64,000 nt of DNA. It comes from Pedobacter ginsenosidimutans (GTDB taxonomy: Bacteria > Bacteroidota > Bacteroidia > Sphingobacteriales > Sphingobacteriaceae). Of the stretch, positions 54,315 through 63,506 are shown piece after piece (within the stretch, counting starts at the first letter, position 1; each line of letters opens with the position of its first letter). Below the pieces are notes generated by a model. The model was given only the letters and a program-made list of their open reading frames with translations, searched no databases and had not been told where the DNA came from. Position numbers and translations under genes: made by a program. The DNA lies in the NCBI RefSeq assembly GCF_001442625.1, contig NZ_LMZQ01000013.1:62001-126000 (forward strand), read 5' to 3'.

Positions 54315-54806
54315 ATGAAAAAAATATTCATCCAAATATTAAGCTTAATCAGCATATTATTTCTTTTAAGCCTTTCCAACCAGGCAAATGCTCAGCGCTT
54401 TCGTGGCAAAATAGAATATTACAGCAGTGTATTCCCTTCTGAAGATGGAAAAATCAAGTCTATTAACGGCACTAAAATTGAATACTACAATTCGGTTTTT
54501 AAATCGGAAGATGGGAAAGTAAAAACAATAGGCGATAAAAGAGTGGAATACTATAATAGTGTATTCCCTTCTGAGGATGGAAAAATTAAAGCTATTGGCG
54601 ATATCAGAATTGAATATTATAATTCCGTTTTTAAATCGGAAGATGGAAAAATTAAATCAATTGGTCATATCAAATTTGAGTACAATAATACTGGCTCGCA
54701 AAAAAGTGATGGTAAAGTAAAATCAATCACCAATGAAAACGACGATTCCAAATCGGAAGACGCATTGGACACCTATTATTTTATTGAAAAAATCAACTGT
54801 CAATAA
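54315..54806 (+). CDS. secreted protein of five 22-residue repeats
   Basis: 163 residues: signal peptide ending QANAQ, then five tandem 22-residue units from residue 32 to 141 (54408-54737), for example IEYYNSVFKSEDGKVKTIGD, then a charged tail of 22 residues. Units 1 and 3 have FPSEDG, units 2 and 4 have FKSEDG, so a 44-residue pair seems to have been duplicated; unit 5 has diverged (EYNNTGSQKSDGKVK). Strands EYY and KIKSIG suggest a beta-solenoid or hairpin array. Family not recognised. It lies 11 bases after barrel gene A and is probably co-expressed, so it could be its periplasmic or surface partner. Confidence 0.75.
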   Translation: MKKIFIQILSLISILFLLSLSNQANAQRFRGKIEYYSSVFPSEDGKIKSINGTKIEYYNSVFKSEDGKVKTIGDKRVEYYNSVFPSEDGKIKAIGDIRIEYYNSVFKSEDGKIKSIGHIKFEYNNTGSQKSDGKVKSITNENDDSKSEDALDTYYFIEKINCQ

Positions 54807-54870
54807 TTTACAGGCTAACCTTTGAATCCAGATTAATATTTATTCTTTCTATCATAAACTTAATCGAATC

Positions 54871-54960
54871 TGTCACGCTGTCCAAAGGACTCCTACGGAG
54901 AGCCTGTCGAAACGCTAAAACATATATTTTAGCTAGTCCTTCGACAGGCTCAGGATGACA
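54871..54960. repeat. intergenic palindrome family A, copy 4
   Basis: TGTCACGCTGTCCAAAGGACT ... GAGAGCCTGTCGAAACGC, then GTCCTTCGACAGGCTCAGGAT with GACA. It lies between convergent genes. The arms GAGCCTGTCGAA and TTCGACAGGCTC pair perfectly. Confidence 0.8.
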
Positions 54961-54988
54961 AAATCAATACTACCGAGACAGTCTCCTT

Positions 54989-56191
54989 TTATTTTTTCTT
55001 TGTTTCTATATTCGGCAAGAATCCTGTTAACAAACCGATTAAAGGCAGAAACGCACAAACATTAAATACATATTCAATACTCGTAGAATCAGCTAATTTC
55101 CCCAACAAGGCGGATCCTATACCACCCATTCCAAAGGCAAAGCCAAAAAATAATCCAGCAACCAAACCAACTTTCCCAGGAATCAACTCCTGTGCATAAA
55201 CCAGAATTGCGGAGAATGCTGATGCCAAAATCATCCCGATGGGAACAATAAGTACACCTACCCAAAACAAGCTGGCATGTGGTAGTAATAATGCAAATGG
55301 AGCGGTACCCAATATCGATGCCCAGATTACATATTTACGACCTATTTTATCGCCTATTGGCCCACCTAACAAGGTTCCGGCAGCTACCGAAAACAAAAAC
55401 ACAAATAGATAGATCTGTGAGGTCTGCACTGAAACATGGAATTTATCGATCAGATAAAAGGTAAAATAATTGGTTAAACTTGCCATGTAGAAATACTTTG
55501 AGAAAATCAACAAGAGTAAAATACACACCGAGAAAATCACCTTAGTTCTCGAAAATTGGTTTACAACAGTTTGAATATTGATCTTTTTACTTCTCGAAAG
55601 CATAAATCCCCTATACCAATTGCCTACATAGGTTAAAATAATAATGGCTAAAAGTGCAATTACCGAAAACCAGATCACACTGAACTGCCCGTAGGGAACA
55701 ATGATCCATGCAGCTAATAATGGGCCTAAAGAACTCCCTGCATTACCTCCCAACTGAAAAACAGATTGAGCCAATCCCCGCTTTCCTCCTGACGCGGCGT
55801 GTGCCATACGAGAAGCCTCGGGATGAAATATAGAAGAACCGATCCCAATAAAACATACAGAAAGCAATATGGTGTAAAAATGGGTCGATTGTGAAAGCGA
55901 AATTAACCCAACCAGGGTAAAACCCATCCCTACGGCTAGTGAATATGGCTGAGGCTTTTTATCTGTATACAAACCCACAAAAGGCTGTAATAATGATGCC
56001 GCCAATTGAAAGGTCAAAGTAATTAGCCCAATTTGTGAAAAACTTAAATGATAACTGGTTTTAATGATAGGGTAAATTGCAGGAATTAACGATTGTATAG
56101 TATCATTAAGTAAATGCGAAAAACTTAAAGCGAAAAGTATCGGGAAAACGGTTTTTTCAATAACGGAAGTGGTCGTGCTATTCTCAGTCAT
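54989..56191 (-). CDS. fsr: MFS efflux pump, Fsr (fosmidomycin resistance) type
   Basis: Major facilitator of 400 residues with 12 helices. Typical Fsr marks: SHLLNDTIQSLIPAIYPI, SFSQIGLITLTFQLAASLLQP, VGLYTDKKPQPYSLAVGMG, IGIGSSIFHPEASRMAHAASGG, GGNAGSSLGPLLAAW, and GGPIGDKIGRKYVIW in the second half. It exports antibiotics such as fosmidomycin in E. coli; here the real substrate is unknown. It is alone on the minus strand. Confidence 0.9.
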   Translation of the reverse strand: MTENSTTTSVIEKTVFPILFALSFSHLLNDTIQSLIPAIYPIIKTSYHLSFSQIGLITLTFQLAASLLQPFVGLYTDKKPQPYSLAVGMGFTLVGLISLSQSTHFYTILLSVCFIGIGSSIFHPEASRMAHAASGGKRGLAQSVFQLGGNAGSSLGPLLAAWIIVPYGQFSVIWFSVIALLAIIILTYVGNWYRGFMLSRSKKINIQTVVNQFSRTKVIFSVCILLLLIFSKYFYMASLTNYFTFYLIDKFHVSVQTSQIYLFVFLFSVAAGTLLGGPIGDKIGRKYVIWASILGTAPFALLLPHASLFWVGVLIVPIGMILASAFSAILVYAQELIPGKVGLVAGLFFGFAFGMGGIGSALLGKLADSTSIEYVFNVCAFLPLIGLLTGFLPNIETKKK

Positions 56192-56294
56192 AACGGTAAA
56201 TTATACCGTCAAAAATAGTGATTATAAATTTTTAAACTAAACGATATGTCCTTGCAAAAACCAAACATTTTTATAAAGTTTTGGTTTTATAGCT

Positions 56295-56852
56295 ATGGAA
56301 AAGAACAGAAAAATTGTTGGCCTATGCGGAAGTTTAAGAAAAGGATCGTACAATGCCATGCTACTTAAAGTCGCAGGCGGTTTAATCCCCAAAGATATCC
56401 AGTTCGAAACGGTGACTTTCGATGAGATCCCTGTTTACAATGCAGATCATGATTTACCCGAAGTTGAAGAAAGGCCGGCCAGCGTGGTGAAATTTAGAGA
56501 TGCATTGGCCACTGCAGACGCTTTTATTATTGTTTCTCCCGAATACAACTATTCTATTCCAGGTGGATTAAAAAATGCCATCGACTGGGCCAGCCGCGGC
56601 AAAGATTCACCCTTGATGCATAAACCAGTTGCTGTGATGGGTGCAACACAGGGCATGTGGGGAACAGTTAGAATGCAAACTGCATTTTTGCCTGTTTTTA
56701 CCTTCCTGAATATGAATCCGGTTTTACAACCAGAAGTGTTAGTTGCCCAGGCTCAAAATAAATTCGATGCTGAAGGAAATCTAATCGACGAGAAAACCAT
56801 CGGCATTATTAAAAAGAAAATTGAAAATTTAATTTCTGCCTGCAAAGTTTAA
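56295..56852 (+). CDS. NADPH-dependent FMN reductase
   Basis: Flavodoxin-fold oxidoreductase of 185 residues. GLCGSLRKGSYNAMLLK forms the phosphate loop, followed by VSPEYNYSIPGGLKNAIDWASR, the FMN-binding signature of this family, and GATQGMWGTVRMQ. Probably reduces quinones, azo dyes or chromate in the cytoplasm. Divergent from the MFS gene; a shared regulator is possible but not visible. Confidence 0.92.
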   Translation: MEKNRKIVGLCGSLRKGSYNAMLLKVAGGLIPKDIQFETVTFDEIPVYNADHDLPEVEERPASVVKFRDALATADAFIIVSPEYNYSIPGGLKNAIDWASRGKDSPLMHKPVAVMGATQGMWGTVRMQTAFLPVFTFLNMNPVLQPEVLVAQAQNKFDAEGNLIDEKTIGIIKKKIENLISACKV

Positions 56853-57171
56853 TTCAAAACGGCAAAGATCCCTATCCAAAACCTGCCATTTTAGACACTT
56901 CAAAGTCTGACATTTATACAAAAAAAGTCAGATTGTCAATTTGTCATGATTAAAAAGTTAATCAGTCGATTAATTTTTAGTCACACTAAAATAATATTGA
57001 GCTAACATTAAATTTATATCTGATTATCAATTAAGCAGTTGACTAAAAACTGATTTTTTGATGACGTAGGTAGAGTTTTTTGGCACAAGTGTTGACTTTT
57101 AGGCAAATATAGTCAGATATTAAAATAGTAAAAATTGACTATATTTTAATAACAAATAAATAATAAAAAAG
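56853..57171 (+). promoter_or_regulatory. AT-rich leader with sigma-54-like site and TGACT elements
   Basis: No gene. TGGCAC-AAGTG-TTGA at 57081-57095 fits the -24/-12 consensus except the last base (TTGC expected). Start expected near 57107, giving a 65-base leader. The gap also holds many copies of TTGACT/AGTCA or GTCAGA: AAGTCTGACA (56905), AAGTCAGATT (56927), TTAGTCACA (56977), GTTGACTAAA (57038), GTTGACTTTT (57091), ATAGTCAGAT (57109), ATTGACTATA (57134). The repeated half-sites could bind a regulator of the following barrel gene. Confidence 0.45.
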
Positions 57172-57774
57172 ATGAAAAAACTATTATTATCTTTAGTAGC
57201 AGTAGCAGGTTTAGTTTATGGTGCACAAGCACAAACTGAAAAAGGAAATTTTATGTTAGGTGGTAATGTAGGTGTAAACTCTACGAAAGTTGACGGCGCT
57301 CCAAAAGCAGATTTCAACTTTAGCGTATTACCAAGTGTTGGTTATTTTATCAGCAACAACTTTGCGATCGGTACTGGTGTTGGTTACGAATACGATAAAA
57401 AGGTAAGTGAGAAAACTCAAGATGGTGCTTTTAAAGTTGCTCCATTCGGTCGTTACTATGTTGGTTTATCAGATCAATTCAAATTCTTCGGACAATTATC
57501 TGTGCCTTTGGCTTTCGGTCAGTTAAAAACAACTGATGCGAACGGTGATAACGCTGTTAAAACCGGTACTACTACTAAAATCGGTGTAGAACTTGCTCCA
57601 GGATTTGCATTTTTCCCTACAAAAAGAATCGGTATCGAACTTTCGGTTAAAGGTTTAAGTTATGAAAACTATACTTTAAAAGCTGAAGGAACTGGCGCAA
57701 AAGTTAAAACCAATACTTTTGGCTTAAACGCTGATACTTTCGCACCAAGATTAGGTGTACAGTTCTACTTTTAA
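57172..57774 (+). CDS. outer-membrane beta-barrel protein B
   Basis: 200 residues: signal peptide MKKLLLSLVAVAGLVYGAQAQ, then an eight-strand-type barrel with GGNVGVNS, SVGYFISNNFAIGTGVGYEYD, and end LGVQFYF with the usual aromatic last residue. OmpW/OmpX-like fold; function unknown, perhaps a small-molecule channel or envelope protein. The codons favour highly expressed usage. It has its own long regulatory gap and a shared terminator. It resembles barrel A (53650) in the first 70 residues. Confidence 0.88.
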   Translation: MKKLLLSLVAVAGLVYGAQAQTEKGNFMLGGNVGVNSTKVDGAPKADFNFSVLPSVGYFISNNFAIGTGVGYEYDKKVSEKTQDGAFKVAPFGRYYVGLSDQFKFFGQLSVPLAFGQLKTTDANGDNAVKTGTTTKIGVELAPGFAFFPTKRIGIELSVKGLSYENYTLKAEGTGAKVKTNTFGLNADTFAPRLGVQFYF

Positions 57775-57820
57775 TTAATTCTCCCTTAAGGGAAATTTAA
57801 TAAATGACTTTTTTTCAAAG

Positions 57821-57850
57821 AGCGTCCCGGTTTACCATCGGGACGCTTTT
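57821..57850. terminator. bidirectional terminator
   Basis: AGCGTCCCG (57821-57829) with CGGGACGCT (57839-57847) then TTTTTG on the + strand, and AAAG-rich sequence on the other side giving T on the minus strand. It is placed between the barrel gene (+) and the M28 peptidase gene (-). Confidence 0.88.
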
Positions 57851-57854
57851 TGTT

Positions 57855-59507
57855 TTACTTCTTTTCTCTGATGGCTTTAAATTCAGATCCGTTTTTCCAT
57901 TTCGGATATGAATCTTCATTACTGATGCGGTAACCCATATCAAAGAGCATTCTTACATCTTCTATAATACCTGATAAATCCCATGTTTTGGCATCGAAAT
58001 TATCCTGTGGTGAATGATAACGGAATTTGGTAAAATCGGCTACCTGCTTTAATCCCCATGCCCTGCCGTTTTTAATGTTATCTACGCCTGAACCTGTAAA
58101 CAATGAGGGTACACCAACCTTAGCTAGGTTAAAATGATCAGAACGGTAATACAAGCCCGATGATGGAACAGGATCTGGTACGATTACCCTCCCCTGTTTT
58201 TTCGCAGCCGCTACAGCATAATCTTCCAGTTCTGACTGGCCAAAGCCATACACTACGATATCTTTAGTTTTACCAGCTATACCCATCATATCCATATTGA
58301 TATTGGCAACCGTTTTAGCCAAAGGGAAAGCTGGGTGTTTGGCATAATACTCTGAACCCAACAGGCCCTGCTCTTCGGCGGTATAAGAAATAAATAAAAT
58401 GGTGCGTCCAGGAGTTTTAGGCAACTTTTTAAAGGCTGAAGCAATTTCGAATAAAGAAGCTACGCCAGTTGCATTATCAACCGCTCCATTGTAAATAGAA
58501 TCGCCCTGTATTTTTTCTCCCACGCCCAAATGATCCCAATGTGCCGAATAAATAATAGCTTCGTCTTTACGCTTATCGCCAGGTATTTTAGCCAGAACAT
58601 TATAAGTAACCGATTTTTTGATGGTATTTTTAACCTTTAGTGAGGTGGTGATATTTAAATCAACAGCCTTAAAACCTTTTTTACGGGCACTTAAAGCCAA
58701 CTCATCAAATGATTTGCCATCCATTGCAAATAGCTGTTTTGCCTTATCTAAAGTAATCCAGCCTTCTACCACAGTCCTATTCATGCCATTGTCTTCGCTT
58801 TGGAGCGTAAGTTTAGATTTCGACCAGCCACTACGCACAACTGTCCAGGGATAAGCCGCTGGTTCGGTATCGTGTACGATGATGATCCCTGTTGCACCCT
58901 GACGGGCAGCTTCTTCAAACTTATAGGTCCATCTGCCATAGTAAGTCATATTTTTACCTTTAAACAAAGTAGAATCAGCAAAACCGGGATCATTGATCAA
59001 CACTACAACCGTTTTTCCTTTTACATCAAGATTAGCATAATCGTTCCAGCCATACTCTGGTGCAACAATGCCATAACCCGCAAAAACCAGAGGCGAATTG
59101 CTCATACTTACCTCATCTTGCACACGGCGCGTGCCAGCCACAAAATCGGTTAAATAATTGAGTGTTAAGGATGCTGTTTTTCCTTTGAGAACCATTTTAT
59201 CTTCTGGCACAGATTTAATTTCTACCATGGGTACCTCCTGAAAGAAACTATCTCCATTGCCCGGCTGTAGGCCTAGTTTTTCGAACTGGGTTTTTAGATA
59301 ATTAATGGTTTTGGTTTCTCCATTGGTAAAAGGTTTTCGCCCTTCTAAACTATCAGCCGCAATTACCGATAGATATTGGGTTAAACTCGAATCATTAATG
59401 GCCTTTACGGCTAAAGAATCGACACTAGTATCAGTGCTTTTTATGCCTTGCTTGCAGGAACTAAAGAAAAGGAGCGCACAACTGGAAAATAGAAGGAGTT
59501 TTTTCAT
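57855..59507 (-). CDS. M28 family lipoprotein peptidase with PA domain
   Basis: Zinc aminopeptidase of 550 residues. Lipobox LLFFSSC puts it in an envelope membrane. The M28 zinc ligands and catalytic residues are in YSAHWDHLG, GAVDNATG, TAEEQGLLG, INMDMMG and RYHSPQDN. A PA-like insert (residues about 130-265, VFAGYGIVAPEYGWNDY to GIIIVHDTEPAAYP) covers the active site. It cleaves free N-termini of peptides, probably in the periplasm. The start has no near alternative. Confidence 0.92.
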   Translation of the reverse strand: MKKLLLFSSCALLFFSSCKQGIKSTDTSVDSLAVKAINDSSLTQYLSVIAADSLEGRKPFTNGETKTINYLKTQFEKLGLQPGNGDSFFQEVPMVEIKSVPEDKMVLKGKTASLTLNYLTDFVAGTRRVQDEVSMSNSPLVFAGYGIVAPEYGWNDYANLDVKGKTVVVLINDPGFADSTLFKGKNMTYYGRWTYKFEEAARQGATGIIIVHDTEPAAYPWTVVRSGWSKSKLTLQSEDNGMNRTVVEGWITLDKAKQLFAMDGKSFDELALSARKKGFKAVDLNITTSLKVKNTIKKSVTYNVLAKIPGDKRKDEAIIYSAHWDHLGVGEKIQGDSIYNGAVDNATGVASLFEIASAFKKLPKTPGRTILFISYTAEEQGLLGSEYYAKHPAFPLAKTVANINMDMMGIAGKTKDIVVYGFGQSELEDYAVAAAKKQGRVIVPDPVPSSGLYYRSDHFNLAKVGVPSLFTGSGVDNIKNGRAWGLKQVADFTKFRYHSPQDNFDAKTWDLSGIIEDVRMLFDMGYRISNEDSYPKWKNGSEFKAIREKK

Positions 59508-59596
59508 TTATAAAGGATTGTTTTTAGCTAATTAATCGCATTTGCTGAAAAATACGAAGAAAATGGCAAATTCTTACAGGTATTTATGAAACGTAT

Positions 59597-59650
59597 CGTC
59601 ATCTCGCCCGCAGTATTCCGAAGGAACTCCTTTGGAGGAGAGATCTGAAT
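59597..59650. repeat. intergenic family B repeat
   Basis: CGTCATCTCGCCCGCAGTAT followed by TCCGAAGGAACTCCTTTGGA, a GGAACTCC palindrome and AGAGATCT. Lies between M28 (start side) and the S8 stop, both minus strand. Confidence 0.65.
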
Positions 59651-59658
59651 GATTAAAT

Positions 59659-62481
59659 CTATTGCTTAATCAGCTTAAATTTCTTCAACTGCTGCCCGTT
59701 TTTATTGATTACACCAACATAAACACCTGTTGATAAAGCGTTGAGCAAAAAACGGTTCGAACTTGTGGCCCTTTCCTCAAAAACCTTCTGTCCTAGGATG
59801 TTAAAGACAGATAGGCTATAATCTTCGAATGATCCGCTCAGAACGGTTAAATAATCGGTTACTGGATTGGGAAAGAAAGAAAATTCATTGTCCTTAAGAA
59901 ATACTGCCGAAACCAGATCGCTCTGCACCCGGCCGTTGGCAGTTTCGAAAGTAACGCGGTAAAACTGGATTCCAGCTTTTGGCTTTTCATCAATAATTGT
60001 ATAATCGAGTTGATTTGAAACTGGTTTGGTCTGCTGTAAAACGTTAAAAGTATTTGGTCCGGTCTGTTTTTCCCAAATGATATTCTTTAAATCTAAGGTA
60101 CTTCCAATATTGAGATCTAGTTTTACTTTATCCTCATTTACAGATGCCGATAAATTCCTTACATAACAGGCAATCCCTTGTTGTGTATAATCGATGGTAT
60201 AACTTTTCAGACCTGTAAAACCTGTGCCATTTGCTGCCACAGCAAAATATTTACTATTAATCTTGCTTGCATCAAGCTTAACTATGGTATCAGCAAGGGT
60301 TAACACTGGAGAGAGGATATTATCTACTACATTATATAGCGTGTAATCTTTTGCCCCAGGTTGTGGATTCCAGTTCAGTGCAATTCCATCTTTGCATGCA
60401 TAGCCAACCTTTAACACCCTTGGACTCGAAATAATGAAAGATTGGCTCAATATTATATTGCCTTCCACTTCCATTTTTATCATTGCTTTAGCAAACAAAT
60501 CTGGAGCATTCCAATTGTAAAAACCTTTACTTAAATCGATCCCCGAAGCAATTGATTTCCATGTAGTCCCTTCATCATAGCTCACCGATAGGTTTCCGGT
60601 TTTACTGGTGTAGGTATTTTCCCACCGGACGTAGTTATCTTCATTGGCAAAAAAGTATTCGTTCTTTTCAGGACTGATGAAGGAAAAAGTGTTTTTGAAT
60701 GTATAACGATAAGCCATCGCAAAGCGCTGGTTATTACCCTGTGTGATCCTGTTACCCTTAACATGAATATTATAAGCACCGGCAGTGGGATTATCGAGAC
60801 TAACCTGCTGAATGGCATTGACGACATCGGCTTTACGCACCGCGGGCTTTGAGAGGGAATCTAAATGTGGAAAGCTGCTTAACACCCAGGGCAACGTTAA
60901 ATTCCCAGCAGGATTTTCGAGACTTAAATCCAATCCATTAACTAAACTTTGTGCTGCATTTACAACAGCAGGAGGATCGTTCCAGGTAATGGTGAGTTTC
61001 ACTTCAGCTACATTAGCCGGAATTGCCAGGGGAATAAGCAAATCCTGATTTTTGGCCACTTCGTACAAAGATGCCCTGTTTTCATCTAAAGTTTTTAACG
61101 ATTGGGCTACATTCAATTTTCCATAGCCATATAAAAAATCAACCTGTGCTGTTCCCAAATCATCAGCCGAATTAATTACTGTTGCTCTGATTAATGAAGC
61201 AGAAGGCGCCTTTTTATATTTCTGCTGATAAAACTGTTCTAACAAAGCGATTGATCCACTGGTAATTGCAGCAGAGCCCGATGTTCCGTCTTCACCCAAG
61301 GCAACAAGTTCCGGTTTTACGCGTCCATCATAGGCAGGACCTTTGCTGCTCTGATTTTCAGAAATATTTTCTCTGTTAATCCCTCCTATCACCAATAAAT
61401 TTTTAGCCTGCTTAAAATTGCCTGTTAAATTGGCTCTGGCGGTTATCCCTTGATAAAAACCAACTGATGGTGTTGCTGTTCCTTTATTTCCGGCAGAAAA
61501 AACATGGATCAAAGTATCGGTTTCGTAGATCTGCTTATCATACGCAGCTGCTTCCATTCCGTAGTCATTGTCTATATCGGTACCATATGAATGGTTTTGA
61601 ACCTTAATCTGAAGCCGGTTTAAATCAGTCACCAAATCTGGCATTAAATTAGAAAAATCAGAATATGCCAATTTGGATTTAGGCGCAGCACCTAAACCAC
61701 GGATAAAGGAATTGCCGTTTCCTAATGCCAAAGTGGCCATAATAGTAGCGTGGGAAGTTGGCGTTTTGCCGATAATCGCGCCAGGTAAAGTTTTCCCCAG
61801 CAAATCAAGATCGCCTGCATCGTACATCCCTTCTTTGAAGGAAACATTTATCCCCGCACCATCGATACCTGGAAAAAGACTATGGGCATTGGAAATTTGG
61901 TTTAAACCGAGATCGAGTCCATTAATCACCACCTCCTCTTTAGCCACAGGCAAAATATCAGCATATAAAATGTCATCCAGTTCCAATATCAACATTAAAT
62001 CAGCAGGCAAAATATTAACCATAATCATGTTGTTGATATGATCTGTTGATTTTATGCTTAAGTTTTTAGCAGAACCAGGTAAAGCATTTATATTTTTAAA
62101 GGATAACCTAACCAGAATGGAATCGTTCTTTTTTGTGGACTTGGCGAGCACTTTGATTAACCGATCGCTGGCTTTCCATAGTCCGTTAGCTTTCTCTTGA
62201 TAAATTACATGATTAGAGAGGCTGGAGACAGGCGATTTTTCGACAATAAAATAATCGCCGGCAAGCTTCTTTTTAGGGTTCAATAATTGAATTTCGGTAG
62301 CCGTCAACGTACGATTGAACCGAACCAAAATGAGCCCTTCGGCAGTTAATTTTTGCGAATTTCCATTTTTGGAAATATATTTTTCAAAATATTTTTCTAT
62401 TCCAGCAGGTTGTACCTGTGCGTTTAAACCAAGCGCAGACAGACAAAAACATATAACTAAAAATACAGTATTGACTTTCAA
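59659..62481 (-). CDS. S8 subtilisin-like peptidase with T9SS sorting domain
   Basis: 940 residues with a signal peptide (ending LGLNAQ) and a type IX C-terminal domain (FFPNPVTDYLTVLSG, GQKVFEE, LSTGVYVGVI), so it should be exported and anchored or released outside. Residues about 205-470 are S8: His244 in SHATIMATLA, Ser401 in GTSGSAA, oxyanion Asn in VFSAGNKG. The usual VxDxG aspartate is not seen; the fold has Glu217 in INVSFKEGMY at that place, so activity is uncertain. The only possible start is TTG at 62481, since the frame has no upstream ATG before a stop and TTG gives the perfect signal peptide. Confidence 0.85.
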   Translation of the reverse strand: MKVNTVFLVICFCLSALGLNAQVQPAGIEKYFEKYISKNGNSQKLTAEGLILVRFNRTLTATEIQLLNPKKKLAGDYFIVEKSPVSSLSNHVIYQEKANGLWKASDRLIKVLAKSTKKNDSILVRLSFKNINALPGSAKNLSIKSTDHINNMIMVNILPADLMLILELDDILYADILPVAKEEVVINGLDLGLNQISNAHSLFPGIDGAGINVSFKEGMYDAGDLDLLGKTLPGAIIGKTPTSHATIMATLALGNGNSFIRGLGAAPKSKLAYSDFSNLMPDLVTDLNRLQIKVQNHSYGTDIDNDYGMEAAAYDKQIYETDTLIHVFSAGNKGTATPSVGFYQGITARANLTGNFKQAKNLLVIGGINRENISENQSSKGPAYDGRVKPELVALGEDGTSGSAAITSGSIALLEQFYQQKYKKAPSASLIRATVINSADDLGTAQVDFLYGYGKLNVAQSLKTLDENRASLYEVAKNQDLLIPLAIPANVAEVKLTITWNDPPAVVNAAQSLVNGLDLSLENPAGNLTLPWVLSSFPHLDSLSKPAVRKADVVNAIQQVSLDNPTAGAYNIHVKGNRITQGNNQRFAMAYRYTFKNTFSFISPEKNEYFFANEDNYVRWENTYTSKTGNLSVSYDEGTTWKSIASGIDLSKGFYNWNAPDLFAKAMIKMEVEGNIILSQSFIISSPRVLKVGYACKDGIALNWNPQPGAKDYTLYNVVDNILSPVLTLADTIVKLDASKINSKYFAVAANGTGFTGLKSYTIDYTQQGIACYVRNLSASVNEDKVKLDLNIGSTLDLKNIIWEKQTGPNTFNVLQQTKPVSNQLDYTIIDEKPKAGIQFYRVTFETANGRVQSDLVSAVFLKDNEFSFFPNPVTDYLTVLSGSFEDYSLSVFNILGQKVFEERATSSNRFLLNALSTGVYVGVINKNGQQLKKFKLIKQ

Positions 62482-62603
62482 AAATTATTTTATTATAAAA
62501 TTTTGTTTACATCATTTATCTTCTCTAAATTAGGATTAATAAGGTAATCCACAAATTTTATTAACTAACTTATTCAACCTAAACTAATTTAATTCTAACT
62601 AAG

Positions 62604-63440
62604 ATGAAAACAACAAAATTTTTATCGATTGCATCAGCATGTCTTCTACTCACGAACCTATACTCTTGTAAGAGTAATAATACAGAAAATGCAGTAGAAA
62701 GCAAAACTGAAATTTCAGCAGACAAATTATCACAGATCAAATCCCTAGGCTTTAGTACCGACAATATCCGTAAGATAGATGAAGGTTATTTGGTAGAGGG
62801 AGATATTCTTTTAACTGATGACAATTTAGCTGAACCTTCTACTGGTGCAAATTTAAACATTGCCGAAACTGAACAGTACCGAACCACAAACTTAGTTAAA
62901 TCATTACCGCGTGTAATTACAGTGTCGGTAACCAATTTACCTCAGGTATATAGCGATGCTGTAAACACCATGATTTCGAGATACAACTCATTGGGTTTAC
63001 GTATTACCTTCCAAAGGGCTAGTGCAGGCACCACTGGAAATATTAATGTTGTGGGTTTTAACGAAGGTCCAAGTGGTGGCTTTATTACCTTAGGCTCTGC
63101 GGGCTTCCCTACTTCTTCAGGTCAGCCTTTTAACCAGATCAGAATGAACACCAATGCAGCGGCTTATGGCTCAAATCCTAATTTACTGTATCTAGCTTCT
63201 GTGATCCAGCATGAAGTTGGCCATTGCATCGGTTTCCGCCATACGGATTATATGAACCGTGCCTTTAGCTGTGGCGCAAGTGGTGCAGGCAACGAAGGTG
63301 CATCAAACGTAGGCGCCGTTAGAATACCAGGAACGCCTTCAACTCCTGATGCAGGCTCATTTATGTTGGCCTGTTCTAATGGTGGTAACCGTACTTTCAA
63401 TGCAAATGATGTGATTGCAGTAAATTACCTTTACAAATAA
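62604..63440 (+). CDS. M57-like HEIGH metallopeptidase lipoprotein
   Basis: 278 residues with lipobox LLTNLYSC. The zinc motif HEVGHCIGFRH gives His203, Glu204, His207 and His213, the metzincin-like spacing of the M57 (dual-action HEIGH) family. VIQHEVGH and FSCGASGAGNEGASNVGAV follow. C-terminal NANDVIAVNYLYK matches the family end. It is divergent from the S8 gene with a 122-base gap. Usually found in Bacteroidetes genomes; target not known. Confidence 0.9.
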   Translation: MKTTKFLSIASACLLLTNLYSCKSNNTENAVESKTEISADKLSQIKSLGFSTDNIRKIDEGYLVEGDILLTDDNLAEPSTGANLNIAETEQYRTTNLVKSLPRVITVSVTNLPQVYSDAVNTMISRYNSLGLRITFQRASAGTTGNINVVGFNEGPSGGFITLGSAGFPTSSGQPFNQIRMNTNAAAYGSNPNLLYLASVIQHEVGHCIGFRHTDYMNRAFSCGASGAGNEGASNVGAVRIPGTPSTPDAGSFMLACSNGGNRTFNANDVIAVNYLYK

Positions 63441-63472
63441 AAAAACATTAACGGATTACCTTAACAGATCAG

Positions 63473-63497
63473 AAGCCCCGAAATTTTCGGGGCTTTT
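63473..63497 (+). terminator. intrinsic terminator of the metallopeptidase
   Basis: AAGCCCCGAAA (63473-63483) and TTTCGGGGCTT (63485-63495) form an 11-base stem with a T run. It lies 32 bases after the stop. Confidence 0.92.
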
Positions 63498-63506
63498 TTG
63501 TTTATT

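Noticed and set aside
59659..62481. S8 gene as a pseudogene because it has no ATG
   Set aside because: The frame is intact through the sorting domain, and TTG gives a perfect signal peptide.
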